Positions 25,827-35,090 of a DNA stretch of 55,541 bases are shown here, piece after piece. This DNA comes from Clostridiales bacterium. GTDB lineage: Bacteria > Bacillota > Desulfotomaculia > Desulfotomaculales > VENG01. The stretch is from NCBI GenBank assembly GCA_016278505.1, contig JADQBQ010000022.1:1-55541 (forward strand), in the 5' to 3' direction. A model generated the notes under the pieces. That model saw nothing but the letters and a program-made list of their open reading frames with translations, made no database searches and was not told the origin of the DNA. Made by a program: the position numbers and the translations under genes. Numbering within the stretch: the first letter of the stretch is position 1; each line of letters opens with the position of its first letter.

Positions 25827-25981
25827 CTTCTTTTATAGGCAATATGGGGTCGGTATTTCTTTGGGGTCTTTAATTTGACGGGATTTAGGAGGATTAGGCG
25901 GGATTGGGTTTGCTGAGGGCTGAATGAAAATTTGCCGAAAGGAACGGTAAATTGTGGTATAATAATGGACCGGCGGAAGTA

Positions 25982-26081
25982 ATTAAAAACCCTTGAAGTT
26001 GTAGCCATCAACTTCAAGGGCCGTAAATGAAACCCCGACAGACGAGGCACCAACGCCGTATTTCCAGTATTCCTTTATTTA
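25982..26081 (-). ncRNA. Candidate short RNA or leader of about 100 nt
   Basis: Defined by a near-perfect promoter (26088-26116) and an intrinsic terminator: a 12-bp perfect stem CCCTTGAAGTTG/CAACTTCAAGGG (25990-26020, loop of 7) followed by TTTTTAATT on the minus strand. Between them is a GC-richer segment with two small hairpins (GGC-GUUGGU-GCC and CCUCG-UCUGU-CGGGG) and no convincing open reading frame. The next gene downstream is the dctS-like kinase about 300 bp away with repeats between, so it may be a free sRNA or a riboswitch-like leader. I could not match it to any riboswitch class I know. Confidence 0.6.
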
Positions 26082-26087
26082 AAATTC

Positions 26088-26116
26088 ATAATACCTTAGT
26101 ATTTTTAAACTGTCAA
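26088..26116 (-). promoter_or_regulatory. Strong sigma-A promoter of the candidate RNA
   Basis: On the minus strand TTGACA (26116-26111), a spacer of exactly 17 bp, and TATTAT (26093-26088). Predicted transcription start is about 26081. Confidence 0.75.
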
Positions 26117-26133
26117 CATAATAGATAGTACCA

Positions 26134-26166
26134 GTGGGGACAAGTGGGGACGGTTCTTGACTTGCC
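26134..26166. repeat. REP-like hairpin (GGGGACGGTTCTTG type), copy 2
   Basis: Contains a partially duplicated GTGGGGACAA followed by the full core and ACTTGCCC. It lies about 20 bp upstream of the candidate RNA promoter. Confidence 0.75.
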
Positions 26167-26256
26167 CTTTTCATAAGCAATATGGGGGCGTACCTCAAGC
26201 TTATTAACTTATTTTTGCAAGATAACAAGCTGTAACATGCAAGATCTTTGAAGGTA

Positions 26257-26475
26257 TTTCTTTGGGGTCTTTTTTTTGGACAGGATTACAGGATTTGTAG
26301 GATGCTTTGGGGTCAACGCTTTGAGGTCTTTAAAAGCTTTTTAGAATTATTATAAGTCTGATTAAAAAGTTTCGTTTTGCCCCGATTTAGGTTTTTTTTT
26401 TAAATAATCCTGTTGATCCTGTTAATCCTGTCAAAAAATTGTTTTCCCCAAAAGCCCCACATGCAATGCCTTTAA
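26257..26475 (-). repeat. Dispersed GGAT-element, full copy (inverted)
   Basis: One of four copies that align end to end. Read on the minus strand it starts GGCATTGCATGTGGGGCTTT, continues with an AAACAATTTTTT run, then three CAGGAT units (GACAGGATTAACAGGATCA), an AT-rich centre, then AAAGACCTCAAAGC, TGACCCCAAAGCATCC and three ATCCTG units. The two ends are imperfect inverted repeats, so the whole can fold into a hairpin. It follows directly after the stop of the enoate reductase gene. A weaker CGGGAT-type half element is at 25857-25906. Confidence 0.8.
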
Positions 26476-26513
26476 TCCTTGGCTCTTAAAAATCCCATAC
26501 ATCCCGAAGAATT

Positions 26514-28538
26514 CTAATGCCCAGGCACACTAACCCCGAATTCCAGGCCCGGGGATATCCTGGTACCGAACATTATACTGCGCCTCAGGCCGGTTCCTTG
26601 GGTCAACCTCCCCTCTATATCCAGAGCCAGCTTAACACCTTCATAAATAGCCTCCGTAGCGCGGCGGGGTTCTCGCGCATCCCCGATTACAAAAACCGGG
26701 AAGCCCATATCCCTTAACCTTTCAGACATCTTCTCCACCGGAGTGGAACCCACGGCCAGTACTACGGTATCCACATCTATTTCTCTGCGCCCCCCAGCGT
26801 TAGAAACCACTACACCTCTCTCGGAAATTTCATCTACCGGAGTATTGGTAAGTATGTCCACCCCGTATCTGCCCAGGCGCTGCATCAGGAAGGCTTTTCT
26901 GGCCGGTCCTTCGTCTTTGCCCACCGTATCATCCATTTCCAGGACCATGACCCTTCGCCCGCGCTCGGCAAGAAAGTCAGCAGTTTCCAGGCCGGTGGCC
27001 CCGCCCCCGATAACGGCGATTTGATGGCCCACGGATACTTTTTGCTCCAGTACCTCTTCCGCAGTTACCACCCCGGGTCGCTGTACACCCGGAATGCGTG
27101 GTATAAGGGGCATAGAACCGGTGGCTACCACCACCGCATCCGGGTTCTCCCCAGCCACAATTTCCGGGGTAACCCTGGTACTCAACCTTACATGGACTCC
27201 CACCTTGGGCAGCATATATGACATATACTCACAGTAACCTTTTATTTCATCTTTCTTGGGCGGATAGGATCCCACCAGGAAAGCTCCACCCAACCGGGCA
27301 TCGCTTTCGTAAAGACTTACGCGATGTCCTCTGCGGGCTGCGGTATAGGCCATTTCCATTCCACCGGGTCCTCCGCCGATAACCATTATTTTACGGGGTG
27401 ATACCACGGGCTTTAATTCGAATTGGCGCTCCCGGCCGCAGGCAGGGTTTAAAATGCAGGTGGCGTGTTTCCCCTCCACCAGTAACCTGTCTACACACCC
27501 CTGGTTGCAGGCTATACATTTTTTTATTTCCTTTTCCCGGCCTTCCCGGGCTTTAATGGCAAATTCCGGGTCAGTAAGAAGTCCCCTGCCAATGGCTACA
27601 AAATCGGCCCTCCCCTTGGCCAGAACTTCCTCCGCTAATTCAGGATTATTTATCCTGTCCACCGCTACAACCGGTACATCCACTTCTTCTTTAACGGCGC
27701 CCGCTGCCCAGACGTTAAAGCCCCTGTCCTTATCCATGGGTGGCACCACCCAGTGCAGGGTCTCATAATTACCCACTGAAACATGCAGGCAATCAACACC
27801 CCTGGATACCAACATAGGCGCTATCTGTTTACTCATTTCAATGGTCAGCCCGCCTTCCACGTATTCCTCTCCACTCATGCGGAAAATAATGGGATAATCC
27901 TTGCCGCACTTTTGTTTAATATTATCAATTATTTCCAGGGCAAAGCGGGCCCGGTTGTTAAAAGTACCACCATATTCATCACTGCGCTTGTTGGAATAAG
28001 GTGACATAAATTGCGCCACCAGATAACCGTGGGCCCCGTGTATTTCCACGCAGTCAAACCCGGCTGTTTTTGCCCGAACAGCCGCATCCCCGAAGGCTTC
28101 AACCAGTTCTTTTATTTCCGGCACGGTAAGCTCTCTGGGGTGTTCCTGGCAAACAGGACAGGGAATAGAGGAAGGGGCGACGATTTCCATGCCGGTCTGG
28201 GCACTGTTTATCTGCCGGCCGGCATGCCAGAGCTGTATGCAGGCCCTGGCCCCGTTCATCCTAATTGCATCGGCCAGTTCTTTCATTCCTGGAATAAACC
28301 GGTCATCATAGAGGGAAAAGGACATCCCCTTGGTTGTGGGGTGAACCGCAGCAATTTCCACCGTAACCATGCCGGTACCGCCCCTGGCCCGGGTGGCATA
28401 ATATTCTATAGCCTGTTCAATAACCTCCCCTTCCGGCCCGTGCATACCGGTACCCATAGCGGGCATGATGATACGATTTTTCACTTCCATACTCCCTATT
28501 CTGCCGGGAGTAAAAAGGTACTGAAACCGGGTATCCAT
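26514..28538 (-). CDS. NADH:flavin oxidoreductase / 2-enoate reductase family (OYE-Fe-S-FAD)
   Basis: 674 residues in the three-part layout of 2,4-dienoyl-CoA reductase, 2-enoate reductase and BaiCD enzymes: an N-terminal FMN-binding TIM barrel of the old yellow enzyme type (YLFTPGRIGSMEVKNRI; HGAHGYLVAQF; SNKRSDEYGG), a 4Fe-4S site with CIACNQGC and downstream Cys residues near 340-370, and a C-terminal FAD/NAD(P) domain with two GxGxxG motifs (VIGGGPGGMEMAY near 386, VIGGGATGLETADF near 510). It reduces activated C=C bonds using NAD(P)H or reduced ferredoxin. AAGGAGG precedes the ATG. It is monocistronic here; the substrate is unknown. Confidence 0.93.
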   Translation of the reverse strand: MDTRFQYLFTPGRIGSMEVKNRIIMPAMGTGMHGPEGEVIEQAIEYYATRARGGTGMVTVEIAAVHPTTKGMSFSLYDDRFIPGMKELADAIRMNGARACIQLWHAGRQINSAQTGMEIVAPSSIPCPVCQEHPRELTVPEIKELVEAFGDAAVRAKTAGFDCVEIHGAHGYLVAQFMSPYSNKRSDEYGGTFNNRARFALEIIDNIKQKCGKDYPIIFRMSGEEYVEGGLTIEMSKQIAPMLVSRGVDCLHVSVGNYETLHWVVPPMDKDRGFNVWAAGAVKEEVDVPVVAVDRINNPELAEEVLAKGRADFVAIGRGLLTDPEFAIKAREGREKEIKKCIACNQGCVDRLLVEGKHATCILNPACGRERQFELKPVVSPRKIMVIGGGPGGMEMAYTAARRGHRVSLYESDARLGGAFLVGSYPPKKDEIKGYCEYMSYMLPKVGVHVRLSTRVTPEIVAGENPDAVVVATGSMPLIPRIPGVQRPGVVTAEEVLEQKVSVGHQIAVIGGGATGLETADFLAERGRRVMVLEMDDTVGKDEGPARKAFLMQRLGRYGVDILTNTPVDEISERGVVVSNAGGRREIDVDTVVLAVGSTPVEKMSERLRDMGFPVFVIGDAREPRRATEAIYEGVKLALDIEGRLTQGTGLRRSIMFGTRISPGLEFGVSVPGH

Positions 28539-28698
28539 AATGGCATTTCCTCCTTGCTATTATCATTTTTACTATAATTCCTCACTTTAGTTTCCTCCCG
28601 GTGGAGAAGGATATACCTACAAAAATAAAATAACGGGAACAAAGATAAAACACTCTCGTCTATAAGTACAAAATGATAATAAGGGAGTTGTTTACAAA

Positions 28699-29457
28699 AT
28701 GAAACAAAGAAAACTTATAGCAGTTTTTATGTGCCTGGCAATACTTTTGACAGGTGCCACTGTGGCCCAGGCCGCGGAAGAGCAGCAAAATGTTATTGAG
28801 GTTCACGGTGAGGGGATAGTTGATGCAGCCCCGGACCGGGCGGATTTAAGCTTGGCCATAGTCACTGAGAACACGGACGCCGGGCAAGTTCAAGCTGAAA
28901 ACGCCGAAAAGAGCGCCCGGGTTATAAAGGCACTCCAGCAAAAAGGCATATCGGAATCGGATATTCAAACCCAGAACTATCAACTGTCACCAAGGTATGC
29001 CCAGCCTCCAAAACCGGTAGAACCGGTGCGGCCAGTGCAATCAGCCATTAAAGAAGCGGCACCAAGAATTGTCGGGTACACGGTACGCCATCAAATCAGG
29101 GTCAGTGTGAAAGACATTAATTTGGTGGGAGAACTAATGGACCTGGCGGTCAAAAACGGAGCTAACCAGATATCCAACGTGTCCTTTTCGGTTTCGGATT
29201 CGTTGAATTATAAGAAGCAGGCTTTACGCCAGGCGGTTGCGGATGCCCGTGCCAAGGCGGAAGTATTGGCGGGTGCCTTGGGTAAGACCATTACCGGGGT
29301 GCAGTCTGCCGGGGGTTCATGGCATGAGTCCAACCCGGGCCCCATGTATTATAAAGAAATGGCCATGGGTGCCGGCGGCAGCGCTATGGATACAGCCATT
29401 GCTACCGGTATGGCTCAGGTAAGGGCCAGCGCAAATATTACTTACTTGATTAAGTAG
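28699..29457 (+). CDS. SIMPL-domain (DUF541) exported protein
   Basis: 252 residues: a signal peptide (MKQRKLIAVFMCLAILLTG, cleaved after the AQA at about 26) and one SIMPL/DUF541 domain, beginning IEVHGEGIVDAAPDRADLSL and ending with VRASANITYLIK. A Pro-rich loop (PKPVEPVRPV) is inserted near 100. Members are periplasmic or surface proteins related to BP26 and YggE, associated with stress and with outer surface oligomers; the biochemical function is unsettled. AAGGGAG is upstream of the ATG. It is divergent from the enoate reductase, sharing a 160-bp intergenic region. Confidence 0.88.
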   Translation: MKQRKLIAVFMCLAILLTGATVAQAAEEQQNVIEVHGEGIVDAAPDRADLSLAIVTENTDAGQVQAENAEKSARVIKALQQKGISESDIQTQNYQLSPRYAQPPKPVEPVRPVQSAIKEAAPRIVGYTVRHQIRVSVKDINLVGELMDLAVKNGANQISNVSFSVSDSLNYKKQALRQAVADARAKAEVLAGALGKTITGVQSAGGSWHESNPGPMYYKEMAMGAGGSAMDTAIATGMAQVRASANITYLIK

Positions 29458-29483
29458 AAGGAATAGAGTACACGATTAATTTA

Positions 29484-29529
29484 GGGGACAGGCTCCTTTT
29501 TTCGCTTTAAACAAAAGGTGCCTGTCCCC
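29484..29529. repeat. REP-like palindrome (GGGGACAGGC type)
   Basis: GGGGACAGGC and GCCTGTCCCC enclose a T-rich 26-base loop containing the sub-stem CCTTTT/AAAAGG. With the T-run after it on the plus strand it also serves as the terminator of the SIMPL gene. Confidence 0.75.
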
Positions 29530-29565
29530 TTTTGTTTTCGAGAAAAAGACAAAAGAGTGTTTTAA

Positions 29566-29897
29566 GACGGGATTTCAGGATTTTTAAAAGATTTGCATGT
29601 TGAAATCTGGGGTCTATTTTTTGACGGGATTACAGGATTTGCAGGATTTTTCATGTGCGAATGGCAGAGTTAGGCAGATGGTTTATCTTATTGCTTTCTG
29701 TAAATATTTTTATACAGTTATTTAAAGCCCTTAATTAATCAAGGCACCTGCTTCAAAAAACATATCTACACGTTTAGCTATCCTATCCCGTGTGATCCCG
29801 TTAATCCCGTCAAAATAAAAGCCCAAAAGAATTGCCCAAATCTTGTCTTAATTGTTTTAAATCTTTATCCCGTGATCCTGTAATCCTGTCTAAAAAA
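29566..29897. repeat. GGAT-element cluster between SIMPL and DUF362 genes
   Basis: Two forward units (29566-29585, 29622-29651; GACGGGATTACAGGATTTG type) followed, after an AT-rich centre of about 130 bp, by two reversed units (29784-29815 ATCCCG type, 29866-29897 ATCCTG type). This leaves no gene in 29458-30050. Confidence 0.8.
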
Positions 29898-30050
29898 CAT
29901 CCCCGGAGAAATGCCCCAAATCACCTTTACCCTTTCCCCTGCTCAAAATTCCTGGTATCATGGAAAAAATGTGTAATTAAAATGCATATATTTTATATGG
30001 CCAAGCAAACTTAAATATCACTGAATACTATTAAAGAAGGAGTGTTTTTG

Positions 30051-31223
30051 TTGTCCAAAGCAAAAGTTTATTTTGCCAGCGTGAGGGCTCATGCCTTTGA
30101 TTATGACTACGGTATGGTGGGGAAATTTGAAGAAATATTAAACCAGGTAGACCTGGGTAATTACGTGGAAGAAGATGACTATGTTGCCCTGAAGATGCAT
30201 CTGGGCTCGCACGGAGCCTACCGCACGGTACGCCCCGTGTTTTTACGCAAACTGGTGGATGCCGTACGTGATCAAAAGGGACAACCCTTTATATGCGACA
30301 CAGTGCGCATACCCGGCCTCGAATATCTGAGAACCGCCAATAGAAACGGTATCAATGAGCTGTCCACCGGGGCACCGGTACTTATGGCCGACGGGATTTT
30401 CGGGATGGATTCGGTAACGGTTAAGACCGGCCCCATTTTAGGGGAAATAGGGGTGGCCTCGGCCATGCACGATGCCCCGTCAATGATCGTAGTTTCCCAC
30501 TGTAAAGGTCATATTGCCAGCGGGTACGGAGGTGCCATCAAGAACCTGGGCATGGGCGGCATTGCCTTTAAGGATCGGAAAGGAAATGCACAGCGGGGGA
30601 AAATGCACTTTTTGCAAAACGCCGAACTTACCTGGGACGAGGAAAAATGCAGCCAGTGCCTGCAGTGTATAAATGCCTGCCCGCACGAGGGCATAGCCTT
30701 CGACGAAGGGAACAAGCTCAATATTTACTCGGAAAAATGTGCGCGCTGCGGTCGTTGTGCCCGGGTTTGCCCGGAAGCGGCACTTATACTGCCTCAAAAT
30801 GATGAGATGTTCCAGGGTGTTCTGGCGGAAGCTGCCGGAGCGGTACTAAGTACATTTGGTAAAAACAAAGTGCTGTATGTTAATTTCATCACTGATATTC
30901 ATCCCGAGTGTGACTGTATGCCCATGGCTGATTCTGCTTTGGTGTCCGATGTGGGGGTATTGGTTTCGGATGATATAGTGGCCATCGAAAAGGCTACTTT
31001 GGATTTGATTGGCGAGGCGCAGGTTTTACAGAATTCCAAGGCCGGGGATAAGGATATTACTGAAGCCGGAAATATTTTTGAGAAGGTTCACGGTAAAGAT
31101 CCTTATATGCAGGTGAAGGCTGCGGCAAAGGCGGGGCTGGGTACGATGGAGTATGAGCTAAAGACTATTGAGTGCAAGCCCAAACCGGACGGCAGCACCG
31201 AGCCTAGGATGTTTGGACATTGA
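30051..31223 (+). CDS. DUF362-domain protein with two 4Fe-4S clusters
   Basis: About 390 residues; TTG 30051 is chosen because AAGGAG ends 8 bases before it, while a GTG at 30042 overlaps that site. The N-terminal DUF362 part has the DYVALKMHLGSHG and SHCKGHIASGYGGAIKNLGMG motifs; a bacterial 2[4Fe-4S] ferredoxin domain follows with CSQCLQCINACP and CARCGRCARVCPEAA (about 200-245); the rest returns to DUF362 (FITDIHPECDCMPMAD). Members are probably iron-sulfur electron carriers or assembly proteins; the exact role is unknown. It appears monocistronic, flanked by dispersed repeats. Confidence 0.9.
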   Translation: MSKAKVYFASVRAHAFDYDYGMVGKFEEILNQVDLGNYVEEDDYVALKMHLGSHGAYRTVRPVFLRKLVDAVRDQKGQPFICDTVRIPGLEYLRTANRNGINELSTGAPVLMADGIFGMDSVTVKTGPILGEIGVASAMHDAPSMIVVSHCKGHIASGYGGAIKNLGMGGIAFKDRKGNAQRGKMHFLQNAELTWDEEKCSQCLQCINACPHEGIAFDEGNKLNIYSEKCARCGRCARVCPEAALILPQNDEMFQGVLAEAAGAVLSTFGKNKVLYVNFITDIHPECDCMPMADSALVSDVGVLVSDDIVAIEKATLDLIGEAQVLQNSKAGDKDITEAGNIFEKVHGKDPYMQVKAAAKAGLGTMEYELKTIECKPKPDGSTEPRMFGH

Positions 31224-31237
31224 CAATGAGGAAAGAA

Positions 31238-31712
31238 AAGATTTGCATGTTGTACTCTCGGGTCGGTTTTTTGACATGATAACAGGATTGCAGGATTTTT
31301 TTGAAAAATTTGCATGTTGGCCTCTGGGGTCGGTTTTTTTGACGGGATTAACGGGATTGATGGGATTTTTAAAACATGTTTAATTTAGACCTAGTAATAA
31401 AATATGGTATTCGACAAGACATATAATTGGCGCATAAACAAAAGGCATTTTTGACAGGATTACAGGATTGGCAGGATTTTTGGAAAGTTCATATGTCGAT
31501 TGCTTTGCTGTAAAAGAGTCCATACTAATTGTTTGAACGAAATCTCTTTATAGTAATTAAAAGAACTTTGATAGTAACTAGAAATTACTTAAGAAAGTAG
31601 CAATCCCTATCCCGAGAATCCCGTTAATCCCGTCAAATTAAAGACCCTAAAGGAATACCCTAAAATGCTTTAATGTTTTAAATCCTTCTCTTAATCCTGT
31701 AATCCTGTCCAA
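31238..31712. repeat. GGAT-element cluster downstream of the DUF362 gene
   Basis: Three forward units (31273-31300, 31341-31372, 31452-31482) then two reversed units (31609-31636, 31692-31712). The first two forward units belong to a longer module of about 70 bp starting TTTGCATGTTGG, then TCTGGGGTCGG and a T-run before GACGGGATTAACGGGATT. The middle (31485-31600) is AT-rich and without a gene. Confidence 0.8.
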
Positions 31713-31756
31713 AAAAGGACCCTAGAGGAATACCCTAAATTATTTAAAGCTCTAAA

Positions 31757-31996
31757 CTACATTGCCGTGAAGCCTATTGGGCGCTCCGGTTTTTCTTCTT
31801 TTTCCAGCCGGCCCAGGATGTATTCCTCCCGTGCTTCGGACTGATTATAATAAACAGCCAAAAAAACATGCTCCTCTTTTAAAAGCTTATTCGCCTCATC
31901 CAGGGAATAAACTTTCACCAGCTCTGCAATCCCCTTTTTCTGTCCATCTCCACCTACCACAATGTTCTTTTCGGCAGAACCCGAAGAACAACTCAC
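31757..31996 (-). CDS. Small hypothetical protein
   Basis: 79 residues from GTG 31996, with GGGGGGAG 7 bases before it, a convincing translation start. The sequence starts MSCSSGSAEKN, contains the helical segment SLDEANKLLKEEHVFLAVYY and an acidic/basic end (ILGRLEKEEKPERP). I recognise no domain. Two early Cys lie at positions 3 and possibly elsewhere only by chance. It stands alone between a repeat cluster and the NUDIX gene on the other strand. Confidence 0.62.
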   Translation of the reverse strand: MSCSSGSAEKNIVVGGDGQKKGIAELVKVYSLDEANKLLKEEHVFLAVYYNQSEAREEYILGRLEKEEKPERPIGFTAM

Positions 31997-32177
31997 AGTT
32001 ATCTCCCCCCTTTGTTTTTTTACTAGTGTTCAATATATTATTGTACCAGGAATATTTTTATTTTCCAGATCCAAGTAGAATAAAAATAACCCTGTAATAT
32101 GCTTTTTATTTGCAGGATAGCACAGGTAAATGCAGAAGTAACTTCAAACCGATAACGGGAGGTAGCATATTATTAGC

Positions 32178-32849
32178 ATGAATGACTTCTATGAACACTT
32201 AGCCAACAGGCAGCCGGGCCTGATGGATATAAATGAGTACTTTATTTCCGCCGTACTCCTTCCCATCGTCAAAGTGGAAGGGCAAAACCACATTCTTTTC
32301 GAGGTAAGGCCAAAGCATCTGGACCGCCAGCCCGGGGAAATTTGCTTTCCCGGCGGTAAGGTGGAAGAGGGAGAAACCCCGAAAGAAACAGCCATACGGG
32401 AAACCGGCGAAGAACTGGGCATAAACGCAGGTGAAGTAGAGGTAATAGGGCCCCTGGACTTCCTGGTTGCCCCACTGGGCACGGTAATTTACCCCTTCGC
32501 GGGGAAAATTACCAGCCCCGAAAACATCACCCCCGACCCGGGAGAAGTAGAAAAGGTATTTACCATTCCACTGGATTTCTTTTTAAATAATGCTCCCAAC
32601 CAAACGGAAGGCGAAGTGGCCATAAGGTACGGAGACGGCTTCCCTCTGGAAAAAGTGCCGCCGGGCTATGGTCCCGGCTGGAAAAAACGCTGGGCCTTTT
32701 CGGTATATTATTACCAGTACGGCGAATACTTTATCTGGGGCATGACCAGCAAAATATTGCTTAACTTTATCAATATTATCAAAAGGAAGCGGACAAGGTG
32801 CGCACCCTTGATGGAACAATCCGGGTCCACCAAGGTAATGCAGGATTGA
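32178..32849 (+). CDS. NUDIX hydrolase, CoA-pyrophosphatase-like
   Basis: 223 residues. The Nudix box is intact: Gly60, Glu66, Arg74-Glu75, Glu78-Glu79, Gly81 (GGKVEEGETPKETAIRETGE then ELGI). Directly upstream, the RPKHLDRQPGEICFPGG stretch is the second motif that separates CoA and nucleoside-diphosphate pyrophosphatases of the NudL/YeaB group. It would cleave CoA or a related nucleotide to a phosphopantetheine product plus 3',5'-ADP. The C-terminal 30 residues are basic and poorly conserved in type. GGGAGG lies about 16 bases upstream of the ATG, so a slightly later start is possible. Confidence 0.88.
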   Translation: MNDFYEHLANRQPGLMDINEYFISAVLLPIVKVEGQNHILFEVRPKHLDRQPGEICFPGGKVEEGETPKETAIRETGEELGINAGEVEVIGPLDFLVAPLGTVIYPFAGKITSPENITPDPGEVEKVFTIPLDFFLNNAPNQTEGEVAIRYGDGFPLEKVPPGYGPGWKKRWAFSVYYYQYGEYFIWGMTSKILLNFINIIKRKRTRCAPLMEQSGSTKVMQD

Positions 32850-32880
32850 AGAAATATTTTAGGCAGGAGTTTTTTTAAAG

Positions 32881-33563
32881 ATTGCATGTTGGGCTCTGGG
32901 GTCAGTTTTTTTTGACGGGATTAACGGGATTTTGGGGATCTTTTTTAAAACATTTCTATATTGCTGCGGCAGGTAATGGTGATGTTGCGAGAGATTATAG
33001 TTAACGCTATAAACTAAAAGGCATTTTTGACAGGATTACAGGATTAGTAGGATTTTAAAGAGCAGTTCATAAGCTTTTTAAAGATTTGCATGTTGGGCTC
33101 TGGGGTCAACTTTTTGACGGGATTGACGGGATTTATGGGATCTTTTTAAAAGGCTTTGCATGTGGGGCTTTGGGGAAAACATTTGGGGTATTTCTTTAGG
33201 GTCGTTTTCTGACAGGATTTACAGGATTGGCAGGATTTTTCTTGAGCAGGATCACTACTTTGAGAGCGTAGATAATTCTATCCGTCATTGCATAAAGAAA
33301 AACCATTGCCAGATAAACTTGATTGCGTCTGTAAATCCTGTAAAAAATTGGTTGGCCCGCAAAGTACGACCCCAAATGTTTTTTAAGACCCCAAAGCACT
33401 ACCCTAAAGCATCCTGCAAATCCTGTAATCCTGTCAAAGAAAAAAGACCCATAAGCCATGACCCAAACAATACTTTTAAGCAAGGAAGCAAGAGGACTAT
33501 TCTAAACACTATCTTTAATCCCTTATCTTTACTCCCTTATCCTGCAAATCCTGTAATCCTGTC
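32881..33563. repeat. GGAT-element cluster between NUDIX and malic enzyme genes
   Basis: Four forward units (32914-32940, 33029-33056, 33115-33142, 33209-33240) then three reversed ones (33325-33346 weak, 33410-33435, 33538-33563). The stretch 33146-33435 is a full, longer copy of the element aligned at 26257, 37223 and 41253, including the tail AAGACCCCAAAGCACTACCC. No gene is seen in 32850-33597. Confidence 0.82.
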
Positions 33564-33597
33564 TAATGTTATTGCCTTTTCTTTTTTTATCTAATTT

Positions 33598-35052
33598 CTA
33601 GGTCATAGTATCTTTGATGGTACTGTATAAAAGACCGCCCTTGTTAGCTTCCTCGTACAGGTACCTGCGGGAAACCCCCGTAAATTTTGCCGCTTCTGCT
33701 ACCGCCCGGGCCACGGCTGGAGAGACCCCTTCATTAAATACAGACGGTATTATATTTTCCGCCGAAAGCTGATCGCCGGTAATGAATTCCCCCAGTGCCC
33801 AGGCTGCCGCCAGGCACATTTCGTCATTTATAGTGCGGGCGTGGCAGTCAAGCGCCCCCCTGAACATACCTGGAAAGGCCAGTACATTATTGATCTGGTT
33901 AGGATAGTCGGAGCGCCCGGTGGCAATGACACCGGCAATATCGTAAATCTCTTCCGGGTTCACTTCCGGCTCCGGGTTGGCCAGTGCAAATATTACGGGT
34001 TTATCTGCCATTTTTAAGATGTCCTCCCGGTTTAGAAGGCCCGGCGCGGAAACGCCGATGAAAACATTAGCCCCGGCAATTACTTCTTTCAGACTGCCGT
34101 GCCGGCAGCTCTCATTAGTGTTTTCCGCCAGCCATTTTTTATAATTTGTCCCGGGAGGCTGGTCGCTGGCAATAGCCCCTTTGCTGTCACAAACAATGAT
34201 ATCCTTCGCCCCGGCGCTTAACAAGATTTTGGTTATAGCCGCCCCGGCAGCGCCTGCACCGCTCATAACTACCTTTACATTATCCAGGCGCCTGTCCACT
34301 ACCTTGAGCGCATTTATAAGCCCGGCCAGGGTCACGATGGCTGTGCCGTGCTGATCATCGTGAAAAACCGGTATATCCAAAAGATTTCTCAACTTTCCTT
34401 CAATTTCAAAACACTTGGGTGCAGCTATATCCTCCAGGTTGATACCCCCAAAGGACGGGGCAACTGCCACCACACTACTAATTATTTGTTCTGTTTCCTG
34501 CACGCTCAAGCAAAGAGGAATGGCATCTATGTTGGCAAATTTTTTAAATAGTACAGATTTGCCTTCCATTACCGGCAGCGCGGCCTCGGGTCCGATATTC
34601 CCCAGCCCCAGTACCGCTGAGCCGTCTGTTACTATGGCCACTGAATTACCTTTCATGGTCAGCCTGTGGGCCAATTCGGGCTCCCTGGCAATAACCTCTG
34701 AAACCTTGGCCACCCCGGGGGTATAAACAAGGGACAAATCCTCCCGGCTAGCTACATCCCGTTTGGACTTTATCTCAATTTTACCGCCCAGGTGCTTTAG
34801 GAAAACACGGTCTTTTACCCTGATCACCTCAACCCCGGTCATACCGTCCAATACCTTTACCAGATCTCCTATGTCATCCCGATTGTTTAACCGGACCATT
34901 AACTCTCTAACAACGTGATTTGAAGCGGCAGAAACAAGGTCAATGGAACCCAGGCTGCCTCCTTCTTCAGCTATTACCCCAAGTACCCTGGCCAGTGTCC
35001 CGGGCCGGTTGGATAGTTTTAATTGTAAAATAACGTTTAAAGACATTACCAT
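33598..35052 (-). CDS. NAD-dependent malic enzyme with N-terminal ACT domain
   Basis: About 484 residues. The N-terminal 75 residues form an ACT domain (LSNRPGTLARVLGVIAEEGG), an allosteric amino-acid binding module. The catalytic part has YTPGVAKVSE (catalytic Tyr), the metal-binding Asp in VFHDDQHGTAIV, the NAD motif SGAGAAGAAI and FALANPEPE. It decarboxylates malate to pyruvate, or is read in the reverse direction under some conditions. GGAGG lies 10 bases before ATG 35052; a GTG two codons earlier is only 4 bases away from it. This anaerobic branch of malic enzymes with ACT is common in Clostridia. The C-terminus lies next to a repeat cluster. Confidence 0.92.
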   Translation of the reverse strand: MVMSLNVILQLKLSNRPGTLARVLGVIAEEGGSLGSIDLVSAASNHVVRELMVRLNNRDDIGDLVKVLDGMTGVEVIRVKDRVFLKHLGGKIEIKSKRDVASREDLSLVYTPGVAKVSEVIAREPELAHRLTMKGNSVAIVTDGSAVLGLGNIGPEAALPVMEGKSVLFKKFANIDAIPLCLSVQETEQIISSVVAVAPSFGGINLEDIAAPKCFEIEGKLRNLLDIPVFHDDQHGTAIVTLAGLINALKVVDRRLDNVKVVMSGAGAAGAAITKILLSAGAKDIIVCDSKGAIASDQPPGTNYKKWLAENTNESCRHGSLKEVIAGANVFIGVSAPGLLNREDILKMADKPVIFALANPEPEVNPEEIYDIAGVIATGRSDYPNQINNVLAFPGMFRGALDCHARTINDEMCLAAAWALGEFITGDQLSAENIIPSVFNEGVSPAVARAVAEAAKFTGVSRRYLYEEANKGGLLYSTIKDTMT

Positions 35053-35090
35053 AATCACAAGGCCTCCGTTTTAATATCATTTCCTGCCAT

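Noticed and set aside
25769-26053. 94-codon minus-strand frame across the REP copy and the candidate RNA
   Set aside because: It runs through the terminator stem and a repeat unit, and its composition is not protein-like.
33160-33594. 144-codon frame within the repeat cluster
   Set aside because: It is translated repeat sequence (GGAT and ATCCTG units) and has no start signal.
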